Source: a bacterium (GTDB lineage: Bacteria; Bacteroidota; Ignavibacteria; Kapaibacteriales; UBA7675). Taken from it: DNA of 40,116 nucleotides. The notes beneath the pieces were generated by a model. It did no database searches. It was not told the DNA's origin and saw only the letters and a program-made list of their open reading frames with translations. Below, piece by piece: positions 17,907 through 26,911 of the stretch. Position 1 is the stretch's first letter. The number at the start of each line of letters is the position of its first letter. The stretch covers positions 1 through 40,116 of the forward strand of contig JAUIKM010000045.1 of assembly GCA_030430495.1 (NCBI GenBank). Direction: 5' to 3'. Both the position numbers and the translations under genes were made by a program.

Positions 17907-18986
17907 CTAGTTGCGCGGACCTCCAACGTGGTACTTGCCGATGCGCGCCACCTTGCGGATGCGCTCCTCGGCAATCTCATTGGAAGCTTCGATTGTCAGG
18001 ACGTTGTCACGCTGTGCACGGTTGAGAATGTTCAGCATGATATCGTAGATGCCTTCGGCCTGCCGCAGAACGCCTTCGCGGTCGTAACCGCGCAGTTCCG
18101 ACGCCACGTTCATCAGACCGCCGGCGTTGATAACGTAATCCGGCGCCCACAGAATGTCGCGGTCGGCCAGTTGACGTGCATGCTCGCCTTCGCGTGCAAG
18201 CTGATTGTTGGCGCCGCCGGCGACGATCGAACACTTGAGCTGCGGAATGGTCTCGTCATTGAGGATTCCACCCAGCGCGGCGGGGCTGAAAATGTCGCAC
18301 TCAATCGAGTAGACATCTTCGGGGTTCACGTACTGTGCGCCCAGACGCTCACAGAGTTTGTGGGCTTTGTCTTCGTAGATGTCCGTCAGCAGAACTTTGG
18401 CGTTTTCCTTCGTCAGGTACTCGGCCAGAAAGGACGCCACATTGCCCGCGCCCTGGATCATGACGGTTTTACCGGCCAGTGAGTCACTGCCGTAGCGAAA
18501 TTTTGCACAGGCTTTCATGCCGTGGTAGGTGCCGTAGGCCGTAACGGGGGAAGGATCGCCGCTGCCGCCCTGGCCGTTGATACCGGTGACAAAGCGCGTT
18601 TCCTGGCGGATCCAGTCCATGTCGCGCACGGTTGTGCCGACGTCTTCCGCCGTGATGTAGCGCCCGCCCATTCCCTCGACGAAGCGGCCGTAGGTCCGGA
18701 ACATCGCTTCGGATTTTTCTTTGTGCGGATCTCCAATCAACACAGCTTTACCGCCGCCCAGATTGAGCCCGGCAACTGCCGCTTTATAGGTCATTCCCTT
18801 TGACAGTCGCAGCACGTCGCGCACGGCGTCCAGGTCGCTGGCATAGGTCCACATCCGCGTACCGCCCAGAGCAGGTCCCAACGTCGTGTCGTGGATGCCG
18901 ATGATCGCCTTCAAGCCCACAGTCTTATCGGAACAAAACACAAGTTGCTCGTGTTCAGTCGATTCGATAAGCTCGAATATCTCCAT
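17907..18986 (-). CDS. Leucine dehydrogenase (Glu/Leu/Phe/Val dehydrogenase family)
   Basis: 359 residues, close to known leucine dehydrogenases (~365). The enzyme oxidatively deaminates branched-chain amino acids with NAD+. KGMTYKAA places Lys68 and GLNLGGGKAV places Lys80, the substrate-binding and catalytic lysines at the same numbers as in the Bacillus enzyme. A Rossmann motif QGAGNVASFLAEYL and the family segment INAGGLMNVASELRG are also present. It is monocistronic or first before nusB. Valine or phenylalanine dehydrogenase cannot be fully excluded from sequence alone. Confidence 0.9.
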   Translation of the reverse strand: MEIFELIESTEHEQLVFCSDKTVGLKAIIGIHDTTLGPALGGTRMWTYASDLDAVRDVLRLSKGMTYKAAVAGLNLGGGKAVLIGDPHKEKSEAMFRTYGRFVEGMGGRYITAEDVGTTVRDMDWIRQETRFVTGINGQGGSGDPSPVTAYGTYHGMKACAKFRYGSDSLAGKTVMIQGAGNVASFLAEYLTKENAKVLLTDIYEDKAHKLCERLGAQYVNPEDVYSIECDIFSPAALGGILNDETIPQLKCSIVAGGANNQLAREGEHARQLADRDILWAPDYVINAGGLMNVASELRGYDREGVLRQAEGIYDIMLNILNRAQRDNVLTIEASNEIAEERIRKVARIGKYHVGGPRN

Positions 18987-19280
18987 TAATTACATCCCGT
19001 GTTTCCGTGATACAAACGCCGAATTTACCGTCCTTCGCACTGGTCGCACCAACTGCCGAATCGCATCCGTCCAACGCTCCGCCCTGTAATCAACAGGGGT
19101 CAATCAAAAGAATGCCCTCTGGAAGCATGCCAAGTACAGACCAGCCAATATAAGAAAGTTTCTTGCAACATTCCGCAGTTTTCCGGTCTATTGGGCGCGG
19201 TGCCCTGCTGACTTCCCGGAGCGTATTTTGTTCAACAAACGGCATAATGCACCGGCCGCTTTAATCGTCACATATCGCCT

Positions 19281-19796
19281 ATGAAAAAGCCAAATATATC
19301 GCTCTGTTTTTGCCTCTTGTTTGTCTCGCTTGCGCTCTTCAGTGCCGAGTCCCGAGCCGGTGAAAAAGTTGAACTCGTCGATCTCAAAACATTCATGCCG
19401 ATGCTGCAGCCGCAGAATGACACGCTGTACATCGTCAACTTCTGGGCCACCTGGTGCAGTCCCTGCGTCAAGGAACTGCCGCACTTTGAGAAAATCGGCA
19501 AAGAATATGCCGGTCGAAAGGTCAAAGTCATCCTGGTCAGCCTGGACTTCGCGGACGAACTGCAACAACGCGTTCAGCCCTTCGTCGAGAAACGCAAATT
19601 GCAATCGGATGTGATGCTTCTCGACCCCGGCCGCGGCGGTGAATGGATAGATCAGGTGGATTCACGTTGGTCCGGCGCCATCCCTGCAACGCTGTTCATC
19701 AACGGCAGCACCCGTTTGCGGGCCTTCCACGAGAAGAGTTTTACCTACGAAGAACTTTCAGCCCTTGTTCAAACTTACACTGGAGAACAACAATGA
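19281..19796 (+). CDS. TlpA/ResA-like exported thiol-disulfide oxidoreductase
   Basis: 171 residues with an N-terminal signal sequence (about 1-26) and a thioredoxin fold whose active site is WCSPC (58-62); the cis-Pro loop is GAIPATLFI. Such proteins reduce or oxidise cysteines in the periplasm, often for cytochrome c maturation. Its TGA overlaps the ATG of the following redoxin gene (ATGA), so the pair is probably coupled. Its signal-peptide codons contain, on the opposite strand, a copy of the R3 core motif (19315-19325). Confidence 0.9.
   Translation: MKKPNISLCFCLLFVSLALFSAESRAGEKVELVDLKTFMPMLQPQNDTLYIVNFWATWCSPCVKELPHFEKIGKEYAGRKVKVILVSLDFADELQQRVQPFVEKRKLQSDVMLLDPGRGGEWIDQVDSRWSGAIPATLFINGSTRLRAFHEKSFTYEELSALVQTYTGEQQ
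19315..19325 (-). repeat. R3 core motif inside the tlpA-like signal peptide (copy 5)
   Basis: The minus strand reads GACAAACAAGA. It lacks the second half of the repeat and lies within coding sequence, so it may be chance or a remnant of an inserted repeat. Confidence 0.4.
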
Positions 19797-20398
19797 TGCG
19801 ATTGTTGACCACCGGCGCGCTCGTATTCCTGAGCTTCGTCGTTGTCATGCAAGCCGGCTATAAAGTCGGCGACGTTGCTGAGGATTTCACCCTCAAAAAT
19901 GTCGATGGTTCAATGATGTCCCTGGCCGACATGGATGAAGCCAAAGGATTTATCGTGATCTTTTCGTGCAACCACTGCCCCTATGTGGTCAAATACGAAG
20001 ACCGCATGATCGAACTGCACAATCAATTTGCCGATATGGGTTACCCCGTCGTCGCTATCAATTCCAACGACCCGGAAAAAGTCCCCGAAGATTCCTTCGA
20101 CAACATGGTGGCGCGCGCCAAAGACAAGGGTTTTCCTTTTCCTTATCTGTTCGACGCTACACAGCAGGTAGCCAAGGACTTCGGCGCCACCCGCACCCCG
20201 CACGTTTTCCTGCTGCAACGCTCGGAAGACAGCAAACTGAAGGTGGCGTACATCGGTGCAATTGACGACAGCCCCAAAACGGCCGCGGACGTTAAAGACA
20301 AATACGTCGCCATGGCCATCGGCGCTATCGAAAACAACGGCACACCCGACCCCGAATTCACCAAGGCGATCGGCTGCACGATCAAATGGCGTGAATGA
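19793..20398 (+). CDS. Exported redoxin-family protein with CNHC active site
   Basis: 201 residues from ATG 19793, which overlaps the previous stop and has GGAG at 19782-19785. A short signal peptide (1-21) is followed by an AhpC/TSA-type thioredoxin fold. The CxxC is FSCNHCPYV (Cys59, Cys62), and GATRTPHVFLL is the cis-Pro loop. Proteins with this CNHCPYV signature are annotated as thioredoxin-like or redoxin-domain proteins; the exact substrate is unknown. With the TlpA-like protein it forms a two-gene periplasmic thiol unit ended by the hairpin at 20463. Confidence 0.88.
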   Translation: MMRLLTTGALVFLSFVVVMQAGYKVGDVAEDFTLKNVDGSMMSLADMDEAKGFIVIFSCNHCPYVVKYEDRMIELHNQFADMGYPVVAINSNDPEKVPEDSFDNMVARAKDKGFPFPYLFDATQQVAKDFGATRTPHVFLLQRSEDSKLKVAYIGAIDDSPKTAADVKDKYVAMAIGAIENNGTPDPEFTKAIGCTIKWRE

Positions 20399-20462
20399 CG
20401 GCTGCCCCGTCCATCTATATGACAGGCCGACAGTTCCGACAACAGAACATGCCTTGACTATG

Positions 20463-20501
20463 AACAAACCGTCCGGTTCAACACCGGGCGGTTTGTTGTT
20501 T
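20463..20501 (+). terminator. Intrinsic terminator-like hairpin after the redoxin gene
   Basis: AACAAACCGTCCGGT (20463-20477) pairs with 20483-20497 through 15 bp with one G-U, loop TCAAC. The following T-run is short and interrupted (GTTTGG). Confidence 0.7.
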
Positions 20502-20534
20502 GGACGCCGGATTCACCGTCGTGAAAAATAAGCT

Positions 20535-20567
20535 GTTGATCCGGTGAACCTATTTGGGCTATATTTG
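20535..20567 (+). promoter_or_regulatory. Bacteroidota-type promoter for the DUF3098 gene
   Basis: TATATTTG at 20560-20567 matches the Bacteroidota -7 element TAnnTTTG. A TTG at 20535-20537 is a possible -33 element with a 22-bp spacer, slightly long. It lies 55 bp upstream of ATG 20622. Confidence 0.5.
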
Positions 20568-20621
20568 TATGCTGTTGCGCACATGTGTGCACAATACGAA
20601 CCTTACATCTGGTTGAGAGTT

Positions 20622-20954
20622 ATGGCAAAAAATGTCCCCGCGGCGCGTCAGCGCAAACAACAACAGCGTCGCCCCGCCCCCCGGCGTCAGGCCGGCCCGA
20701 AAAAAAGCTCAACGGTAGCTATTCCCTTTGACCGCAGCAACCTGATGATTTTCGGCGCAGCCCTGCTGGTCATTATCATTGGTTTTGGCTTCATGTCCAC
20801 CGGCATGACCGAAGAAGTGATGCACGACGGCATCTGGAATTCGCCCCTCGCAATCGGCGTAGCGCCCGTTGTGCTCGTCATCGGTTACTGCGTCATCGTT
20901 CCGCTGGCAATCATGTTCAGGCCTAAACAGACCGCGGCCGAAGCCGCCGAGTAA
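20622..20954 (+). CDS. DUF3098-like small membrane protein
   Basis: 110 residues from ATG 20622; the longer open frame upstream would put the promoter inside the gene. A basic, Q/R-rich cytoplasmic N-terminus (about 1-35) is followed by FDRSNLMIFGAALLVIIIGF, a loop and a second hydrophobic segment (LAIGVAPVVLVIGYCVIVPLAIMF). This matches the DUF3098 pattern of a short two-helix protein found in Bacteroidota, often near cell-division genes. Function is unknown. The gene has its own promoter and a strong terminator, so it appears monocistronic. Confidence 0.82.
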   Translation: MAKNVPAARQRKQQQRRPAPRRQAGPKKSSTVAIPFDRSNLMIFGAALLVIIIGFGFMSTGMTEEVMHDGIWNSPLAIGVAPVVLVIGYCVIVPLAIMFRPKQTAAEAAE

Positions 20955-20984
20955 ACTCCGCGAGCATATCGGTCAACAAATTTG

Positions 20985-21019
20985 AGAGCAGTGCCGTCCG
21001 GCATTGCTCTTTTTTTATT
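20985..21019 (+). terminator. Intrinsic terminator after the DUF3098 gene
   Basis: AGAGCAGTGCCG pairs with CGGCATTGCTCT (20999-21010), with one G-U, and is followed by a run of six or more T. This is the clearest terminator in the window. Confidence 0.9.
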
Positions 21020-21076
21020 TCAGTGGTTCCGGTCAGCCGGAAACATAGCTGCCCGTCTTCCTGCTTGCGGCACAGC

Positions 21077-21087
21077 GACAAACAAAA
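21077..21087 (+). repeat. R3 core motif upstream of aspartate kinase (copy 6)
   Basis: Exact GACAAACAAAA, 23 bp before the aspartate kinase ATG and in the same orientation. The second half of the repeat is not visible because the ribosome site and gene follow directly, so it would lie in the mRNA leader. Confidence 0.6.
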
Positions 21088-21110
21088 AGGGCAGCTAAAG
21101 GAGTCGGACA

Positions 21111-22439
21111 ATGCGCGTCATGAAATTCGGCGGCGCCGTACTGAAAAACGAAACGGGCTTTGAAGCGATGCGCCAGGTGCTGGGACAGAGCAAAGGCCCG
21201 CTCCTGCTGGTCGTGTCGGCGCTCGGAACCGCCACCAGTGATCTGCAGCGCGCCGCACGCCGCGCCGAACTCGGCAACGAAGAAGCTGCGCTGAGGCTGG
21301 CGGATAAGATTGTCTCCAAACAGCTGAAGTTCACCCAGACCTTGCTGCGGGACAAACGCACCGGTGAGGCCATCGGCATGCTGCTGGAGGACTACGCCCG
21401 GCGCCTGCGCGATATGCTGCGGGGCGTGGCGATCACCATGGAGCTGACGGACCGCACGCTTGACGCAATCCTCAGCTTCGGCGAGTACTTCGCAGTCCGC
21501 ATCGTCAAACACTACCTGGATGAAGCCGGCTTCAACATCGGTTTTGCCGATGCATGCGACATCATTGCGACGGACGAGACGCACCTGGCCGCCCGCGCGC
21601 TGCGCGAGGAAAGCCGCCAGAGGGTCAAAGAAAAACTGACGCCCATGTTCGGCAAGTTCAACATCGTGATTACCCAGGGATTTGTCGGGCGTTCGCGCGA
21701 AGGCAACATCACGACGATGGGCATGGAGAGTTCAAACTTTACCGCCAGTCTGCTCGCCGAGCTATTGCGGGCGCGCGACGTCACGATCTGGACGGACGTG
21801 GAAGGCGTGCGCAGCGGCGATCCCAAACTGGTGGCGACGACGCGCGGCATCCCGCGCCTGAGCTACCGGCAGGCGAGCAGCGCGGCGCTCAACGGCGTCA
21901 AACTGCTGCACCCGCGCATGATCAGTCCGGCCGAACGCGCCGGCATTCCTATTCTATTCCGCTCGGCTTTCCGGCCGGACGGCGACTTCACCACCGTCGG
22001 ACCGGATGAAGCGCGCGACCACGCGCCGATCGTCGGATGCACCGAACCCGTCACGCTGGTACAGGTCAATCGCCGACCGGGCGAACAGCCGATTTTTGAC
22101 AACAGCGACGCGCGTACGCTCTTTCCGGACGGCACGGACGTGATTGCCGTCACGCAGCGCCACGACGCGCTGACCGTGGTCGCCAGCGGCAAGGCGCGCC
22201 TGCAGCACAGCAAACACATCGACGTGGCCGCGGTGCGCCACAACTACGCCTACATCAGCCTGGTAAACGTCCGCCCGCAGCGGGCCTTCGGCCTGATTGC
22301 GCGTCTGGAGCACGACATGTTCCGCATGGAGCCGCCGCTGCTCGAAATCGGCGCACCGCAAAACATCGCCGCGCTCACGGTGCCGCGCAGCCTCATGACG
22401 CAGCTGGTGACCGAGCTGCACCGCGCGCTCTGCCTCTGA
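21111..22439 (+). CDS. lysC: Aspartate kinase
   Basis: 442 residues; phosphorylates aspartate at the start of the Lys/Thr/Met pathway. The N-terminal MKFGGAV, GFVGRSREGNITTMGMESSNFTA and VTIWTDVEGVRSGDPK fit the amino-acid kinase fold, and two ACT-like regulatory domains occupy about 310-442 (VIAVTQRHDALTVVAS, YAYISLVNVRP). The usual KFGG-[ST] has Ala here. AAAGGAG precedes ATG 21111 at good spacing. It is a monofunctional enzyme: no homoserine dehydrogenase domain follows. Feedback control by Lys or Thr is likely from the ACT domains but not deducible. Confidence 0.92.
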   Translation: MRVMKFGGAVLKNETGFEAMRQVLGQSKGPLLLVVSALGTATSDLQRAARRAELGNEEAALRLADKIVSKQLKFTQTLLRDKRTGEAIGMLLEDYARRLRDMLRGVAITMELTDRTLDAILSFGEYFAVRIVKHYLDEAGFNIGFADACDIIATDETHLAARALREESRQRVKEKLTPMFGKFNIVITQGFVGRSREGNITTMGMESSNFTASLLAELLRARDVTIWTDVEGVRSGDPKLVATTRGIPRLSYRQASSAALNGVKLLHPRMISPAERAGIPILFRSAFRPDGDFTTVGPDEARDHAPIVGCTEPVTLVQVNRRPGEQPIFDNSDARTLFPDGTDVIAVTQRHDALTVVASGKARLQHSKHIDVAAVRHNYAYISLVNVRPQRAFGLIARLEHDMFRMEPPLLEIGAPQNIAALTVPRSLMTQLVTELHRALCL

Positions 22440-22534
22440 AATTCGGGCGGAGTGAAAAATCAATCAAGAAAGCTTGCCGGCATTCGTCATGGCGCTGAGA
22501 AAATGACGTCCACAAACTGCCGGAGGGGAAAACG

Positions 22535-23227
22535 ATGTCTGTCAACAGCCCGATCGACGAAGACGACCAACAGGAAACTCCCCACGCAGCCAGCGCGCAC
22601 GGCTGGAAAATCATCTTCATTTTTCTGGGCGCGATTGTCCTGCTGGTGACGGCGCTGACGCTGATGTACCGCGAAATGCCGAAAAAATCCGGCATTGTGG
22701 AACGCCGCAAGACGCCCGCCACCGCCGGCGTGTTCACCGCCGTGATTTCACCGATTGATTCGGTGCAGGCCGCGGAGATCGCGGACCGCATCGCCGCCTC
22801 AATCGGAGCGGATTCCAGCGTGACGCAGATGGTGGTGGGCGGCACGCACAACTACAAACACTGCACCTCCCTGGCGGACTATCAAACCATTCTGCAGAGC
22901 GCCATGATCAATGCGCGGCCGGAAGACCTGGACACCCAGTCCAAACTTCTGGCCCAGGTAGTCAGCCGCCTGATGACGGACCACATGCCTTCAACCTTCT
23001 ATCTCGTAGGGGACTTCGAACCGGCCGACTTCTCAACGATCGCGTATCGCGTATCCGGGGCGGCCAATGTAATGCGCATGCGAGCAGCCATGAGTGATCA
23101 GTATGGCAGCGTGTCGATGGTGGTCTTCCCCGACAAACAGTACAGCGGGTCGGCCGAACGCGAAACCGTGCGCACGCAGGTTTTTGATACCTTCCGCGCA
23201 CAGGGAATCGACGTCAGAGTGCACTAA
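22535..23227 (+). CDS. Membrane-anchored protein of unknown function
   Basis: 230 residues; GGAGGGG at 22522-22528 supports ATG 22535. An acidic cytoplasmic N-terminus (1-22) is followed by one transmembrane helix (WKIIFIFLGAIVLLVTALTL) and an extracytoplasmic domain of alternating strands and helices (FTAVISPID, STFYLVGDF, VSMVVFPDK). I do not recognise the domain; it could be a Rossmann- or VWA-like alpha/beta fold without a visible metal site. It ends in a four-base convergent overlap with prolyl oligopeptidase and follows aspartate kinase by 95 bp. Confidence 0.75.
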   Translation: MSVNSPIDEDDQQETPHAASAHGWKIIFIFLGAIVLLVTALTLMYREMPKKSGIVERRKTPATAGVFTAVISPIDSVQAAEIADRIAASIGADSSVTQMVVGGTHNYKHCTSLADYQTILQSAMINARPEDLDTQSKLLAQVVSRLMTDHMPSTFYLVGDFEPADFSTIAYRVSGAANVMRMRAAMSDQYGSVSMVVFPDKQYSGSAERETVRTQVFDTFRAQGIDVRVH

Positions 23228-25272
23228 ACCTGCCCGTCCATGCCCAGATGGTGCATGATAAAACTCCAGTAATCGGACTCGTCGGCGATGATTTTGTCGA
23301 TGGGTCGTCCGGCGCCATGCCCGGCGCGATCGCCGACGCGCAGAATCACCGGATTCGGCGGCTGTGCCGCCTGCAATGTAGCCGCAAACTTATACGAATG
23401 GGACGGCACAACGCGGTCGTCGTGGTTTGCCGTCATAATCAGCGTCGCCGGATAGTCCACTTCCGGCCGGACGTTGTGCAGAGGCGAGTAAGCGCGCAGG
23501 GCGTGAAACTGCTCTTCATTTTCACTGCTGCCGTATTCCGTGCGCCAGGCCCAGCCGATAGTGAACTTGTCGTAGCGCAACATGTCAAATACGCCGACAA
23601 TCGGCACAGCGGCGGCAAAGAGTTCCGGGCGCTGCGTCATAACAGCGCCGACGAGCAGTCCACCGTTGGAGCCGCCCATCATCGCCATGTGTTCAGGCCT
23701 GGTGTAGTTGAGATCAATCAACAGTTCGGCCGCGGCAATGAAGTCATTGAAAGTGTTCTGCTTTTTCTCCAGAATGGCTGCTTTGTGCCACTTCTGGCCG
23801 AACTCGCCGCCGCCGCGTGCATTGACCACCACAAAAACACCGCCGCGCTTGAGAAAACTGTCGCGCAGGCTGTTGTATTCGGGCGTCAGTTTGATGTTGA
23901 ATCCGCCGTAGGCGTAAAAAACCGCCGGATTGTTGCCGTCGAGTTGAATGCCTTTTTTATGGATAACGAACATTGGAATGCGCTCGCCGTCGGCGCTGAC
24001 AGCGTGCAGCCGTTCGGTCACGACCTCGGGATTGCCGCCCGTGACGCGGCGGACCACGGAGAGACTGCGGTCGGCCGTATCGTAGTGCATGACACTGATG
24101 GGCTGTGTGAAAGTCGTGTATCCAAAGCTGAGGATGCTGGAATCGGGCTCCGCATGCGCCTCAAAAATTGTCGCAGGCCCGGGCAGATCGGGCTCGTCAA
24201 TCAACCGGCCGTCGAAGTCGTAGATGCGCAGTTGCGAAGATGCATCGTGGAGGTAAAGCGCCGCAATCGCATTTGCGGTGAGGACCGCGTTGCTCAGGAC
24301 TTCTTCGCCGGTCGGCAGCACATCCAGCCAGTTGGTTTCGGCCGGATCTTCCGGATCGACGGACACAAGTCTGTAGTTGGGAGCATTCAGATCGGTGCGC
24401 AGCAGAAGCCGGCCGTTTGCGTAACCCACGGGTGAGTATTCCGTTTTGGGCGTCAATCCAATCTGCGTCCAGCCCGCCTCAGCAGCGCCGTCAAGCGGAC
24501 GGTACAGCAAACGATTGCCTCCGGACGAACCTTCGTATTCCACGATGAACTGCGCATTCTGTTCCGGGTAGACCATGGCTCCCACAAGAGCGCGCGGCTT
24601 TTCCGGGTTGCTGTAGACCAGGCGATCCTGCTCCTGGGACTCGCCGAGCCTGTGGTGGTAGACCTTCTGATATTGCGCGGAAGCCACCAGTGCCGTTTTC
24701 TCGTCGGGCGGATCAAAGGCGCTGTAGTAGAATCCTTCGTGATCCCATTCGGGCAGGTTGTAGCGCACCCACCGTATTTCATCATCCAGGTCACGGCCAG
24801 TCTCGAGTTCGCGCACGCGGATCGTCACCCAGTCCGATCCCGCCTCCGACAGTCCGTAAGCCAGGTAGCGCGCGTCGCGCGAGGGCGTCACAAAGTTGAG
24901 GCTGACGGTTCCGTCGTCTGAAAAACCGTTTGGATCAAGTACGGATTCTTCCGCGTCGTCCTTCATACAACACAGCGCGGCAAGCTGATCTTGCGGGCGT
25001 TTGCGCCAGAAATACACTTTGCCGCCTATGACCAGAGCGGGACGATAGCGGGTGGAATTGAGACTCTCTTTGAACTCGGCACGCAGGGCCGCGCGAATGC
25101 CGATTTCACCCAGGTATGCTGCACACAGCTTCTTTTGTTGACGCAACCACGCTGTAACGGCTTGGCTCTGACCGTCTTCCAGCGGCCGAAAGGGGTCTTC
25201 CACGGCGATACCAAAATAGTCATCAACCACGGCGGCGCGGGGCGCGGCCGGATACCTGATGTCAACTGCCAT
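23224..25272 (-). CDS. Prolyl oligopeptidase (family S9A)
   Basis: 682 residues from ATG 25272, which has AAGGA upstream; the open frame begins 15 codons earlier. The N-terminal YFGIAVEDPFRPLED and a seven-bladed propeller region (about 60-400) precede an alpha/beta-hydrolase domain with Ser535 in GGSNGG, Asp618/619 in NHDDRVVP and His652 in AGHGAG, the S9A triad in the expected order and spacing. It cleaves short peptides after proline. There is no signal peptide, so it is probably cytoplasmic. It is convergent with the upstream unknown membrane gene. Confidence 0.95.
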   Translation of the reverse strand: MAVDIRYPAAPRAAVVDDYFGIAVEDPFRPLEDGQSQAVTAWLRQQKKLCAAYLGEIGIRAALRAEFKESLNSTRYRPALVIGGKVYFWRKRPQDQLAALCCMKDDAEESVLDPNGFSDDGTVSLNFVTPSRDARYLAYGLSEAGSDWVTIRVRELETGRDLDDEIRWVRYNLPEWDHEGFYYSAFDPPDEKTALVASAQYQKVYHHRLGESQEQDRLVYSNPEKPRALVGAMVYPEQNAQFIVEYEGSSGGNRLLYRPLDGAAEAGWTQIGLTPKTEYSPVGYANGRLLLRTDLNAPNYRLVSVDPEDPAETNWLDVLPTGEEVLSNAVLTANAIAALYLHDASSQLRIYDFDGRLIDEPDLPGPATIFEAHAEPDSSILSFGYTTFTQPISVMHYDTADRSLSVVRRVTGGNPEVVTERLHAVSADGERIPMFVIHKKGIQLDGNNPAVFYAYGGFNIKLTPEYNSLRDSFLKRGGVFVVVNARGGGEFGQKWHKAAILEKKQNTFNDFIAAAELLIDLNYTRPEHMAMMGGSNGGLLVGAVMTQRPELFAAAVPIVGVFDMLRYDKFTIGWAWRTEYGSSENEEQFHALRAYSPLHNVRPEVDYPATLIMTANHDDRVVPSHSYKFAATLQAAQPPNPVILRVGDRAGHGAGRPIDKIIADESDYWSFIMHHLGMDGQV

Positions 25273-25344
25273 TACTGTATTTCCTTGCTGCTGTGTGGCC
25301 CGCCGGGCGCGGGGCATGAACTCTCAGCGCCAAGCCGATTGACG

Positions 25345-26745
25345 CTATTTACTGACTATGACAATTTCAGTTCGGCGGTTGAGCGAACGACCGAATTCAG
25401 TTTCGTTGGTGGCTATGGGCTTGCTTTCTCCATAGCCGAACACCTGAATGCGCTCCTCGGGAATTCCCGTGCGCACGAGATAACGGCGGACCGCTTCGGC
25501 GCGCTGCTCGGAGAGGCGCTGATTCAACTGGTTGGAGCCGCGGCTGTCGGTATGCCCTTCAACGCGGATAGCCACCGTGGGCTTGCGCTCCATGTACATG
25601 GCGATGGTATCCAGCGCCGGCACCGTGCCCTGCAGATCGGCACTGCCTGTGCCGAACAACAGATTCTTGATGATCAGTTTGCGGCCGACTTCTCCGATGG
25701 GAATTGTGCGAAGCGTCAGGCGGCGCTTTTCCTTGTCCAGAATCCCGATTTCCAACGAATCCGGCAAGGCCGGCGTACCGGAGCGGTACTTGAGCGCATA
25801 CAGGTTTGTCAGCTGATTGGAGAAGTTGTCGAGGATTGTCGCAAAGGACTGATTGATATCAAACGTAGCGCCGCGCGTGCCGTTGGAGATCACTTTGTAC
25901 TGTTCCAGCGTCTTGGGCACGATGCAGAAAACGCGTGCGTCGTTCTGCGACAAAAAATTTGTGATGCTCGGCGTCGTAAAACTCGTCACACCCTGTCCGT
26001 GATCGCCCTTTTGATGGTAGGGCGCATCTGTAATCAGCACGAATACTTTGTTCGCAGAAGGGCGAAAATCCATTCGGGCGGCCGTTGCCAGTGCTTCCAG
26101 GGCATTTTCATTGAAATCGCTGCCACCGCTGGCGCGTGTGTTGGCCAGCCACTCCAGAAACTTGATTACGTCCCCGCTGGGCGAGTAGGAATTGTCGATC
26201 ACGTCGGAAAACAGCACCAACCCCAGCTTGTAGTCGATGCCGCGCCGCACCAGGGAGGAGGTGAAGTTGATGATGTTGTTGCGGACGCCGTCGATATAGG
26301 TCTGCATCGAACCGGTTACGTCGATCACAAACACAAAGTCGACCGGAACGCGCTCGTTGACCGAAAGTTTTTCAACTGAGAGAACGGGTATCTCTGCCTG
26401 ATTCTCCATGATGGTCAGATCTGTGTCGACCAGCGTGTCCAACGGCTCGCCCTCATCGTTGAACGCTTCAACGATGACGTTGACCAGAGGCCACTCGGAG
26501 ATATCGACATTGCGGATCGTCAGGACCAGACCGTCGCGCTGCGACTGTACCGTGGTAGCGGGCATCGTGTCGGGCTGGGCGACAGTGTCTTGCAAGGCGC
26601 GCGCCTGCCGCACCGGCGCATCGAAGGCCGCCCTGGTGGAGTCGACGGACCACGCCTGTGTTGAAGCCAGAATCAAGCCGAGAAAGAGAACCACGAACCA
26701 CTGCTGCAAAGTCCGTTCATTTCGAGGCTTAGGCATTCTTCCCAT
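25345..26745 (-). CDS. VWA domain protein with C-terminal OmpA domain
   Basis: 466 residues: signal peptide (about 1-32), a beta-rich segment (70-130), a von Willebrand A domain starting FVFVIDVTGSMQTYIDG with MIDAS residues Asp142, Thr144 and Ser146, and an OmpA-type peptidoglycan-binding domain from about 350 (ADLQGTVPALDTIA, VEGHTDSRGSNQLNQRLSEQRA, GYGESKPIATNE). It is probably anchored to the cell wall with the VWA domain facing the periplasm. A terminator separates it from the barrel gene upstream, so it has its own promoter. MPKPRNER (26736) is an equally good start. Confidence 0.9.
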   Translation of the reverse strand: MGRMPKPRNERTLQQWFVVLFLGLILASTQAWSVDSTRAAFDAPVRQARALQDTVAQPDTMPATTVQSQRDGLVLTIRNVDISEWPLVNVIVEAFNDEGEPLDTLVDTDLTIMENQAEIPVLSVEKLSVNERVPVDFVFVIDVTGSMQTYIDGVRNNIINFTSSLVRRGIDYKLGLVLFSDVIDNSYSPSGDVIKFLEWLANTRASGGSDFNENALEALATAARMDFRPSANKVFVLITDAPYHQKGDHGQGVTSFTTPSITNFLSQNDARVFCIVPKTLEQYKVISNGTRGATFDINQSFATILDNFSNQLTNLYALKYRSGTPALPDSLEIGILDKEKRRLTLRTIPIGEVGRKLIIKNLLFGTGSADLQGTVPALDTIAMYMERKPTVAIRVEGHTDSRGSNQLNQRLSEQRAEAVRRYLVRTGIPEERIQVFGYGESKPIATNETEFGRSLNRRTEIVIVSK

Positions 26746-26800
26746 TTACATCCACGCTCTCATTGGCCTGCTGCCGGCCGCTCTTCCAACTGGGTGGAAC

Positions 26801-26832
26801 AAAAAAGGGCGGCGCCTGTGTTGGCGCCACCC
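26801..26832 (-). terminator. Intrinsic terminator between the barrel gene and VWA-OmpA
   Basis: On the minus strand GGGTGGCGCC, loop AACACA, GGCGCCGCCC and then six T. The 10-bp stem has one G-U. It ends transcription of the gene at 26912-28360 before the VWA-OmpA gene begins. Confidence 0.85.
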
Positions 26833-26911
26833 ATGGAAATACTGATTTTCGACGCCGACGCTCTTCAGACGTCTACGAAAACATGCATTTCAAGAACGCC
26901 GGTTGAATACG

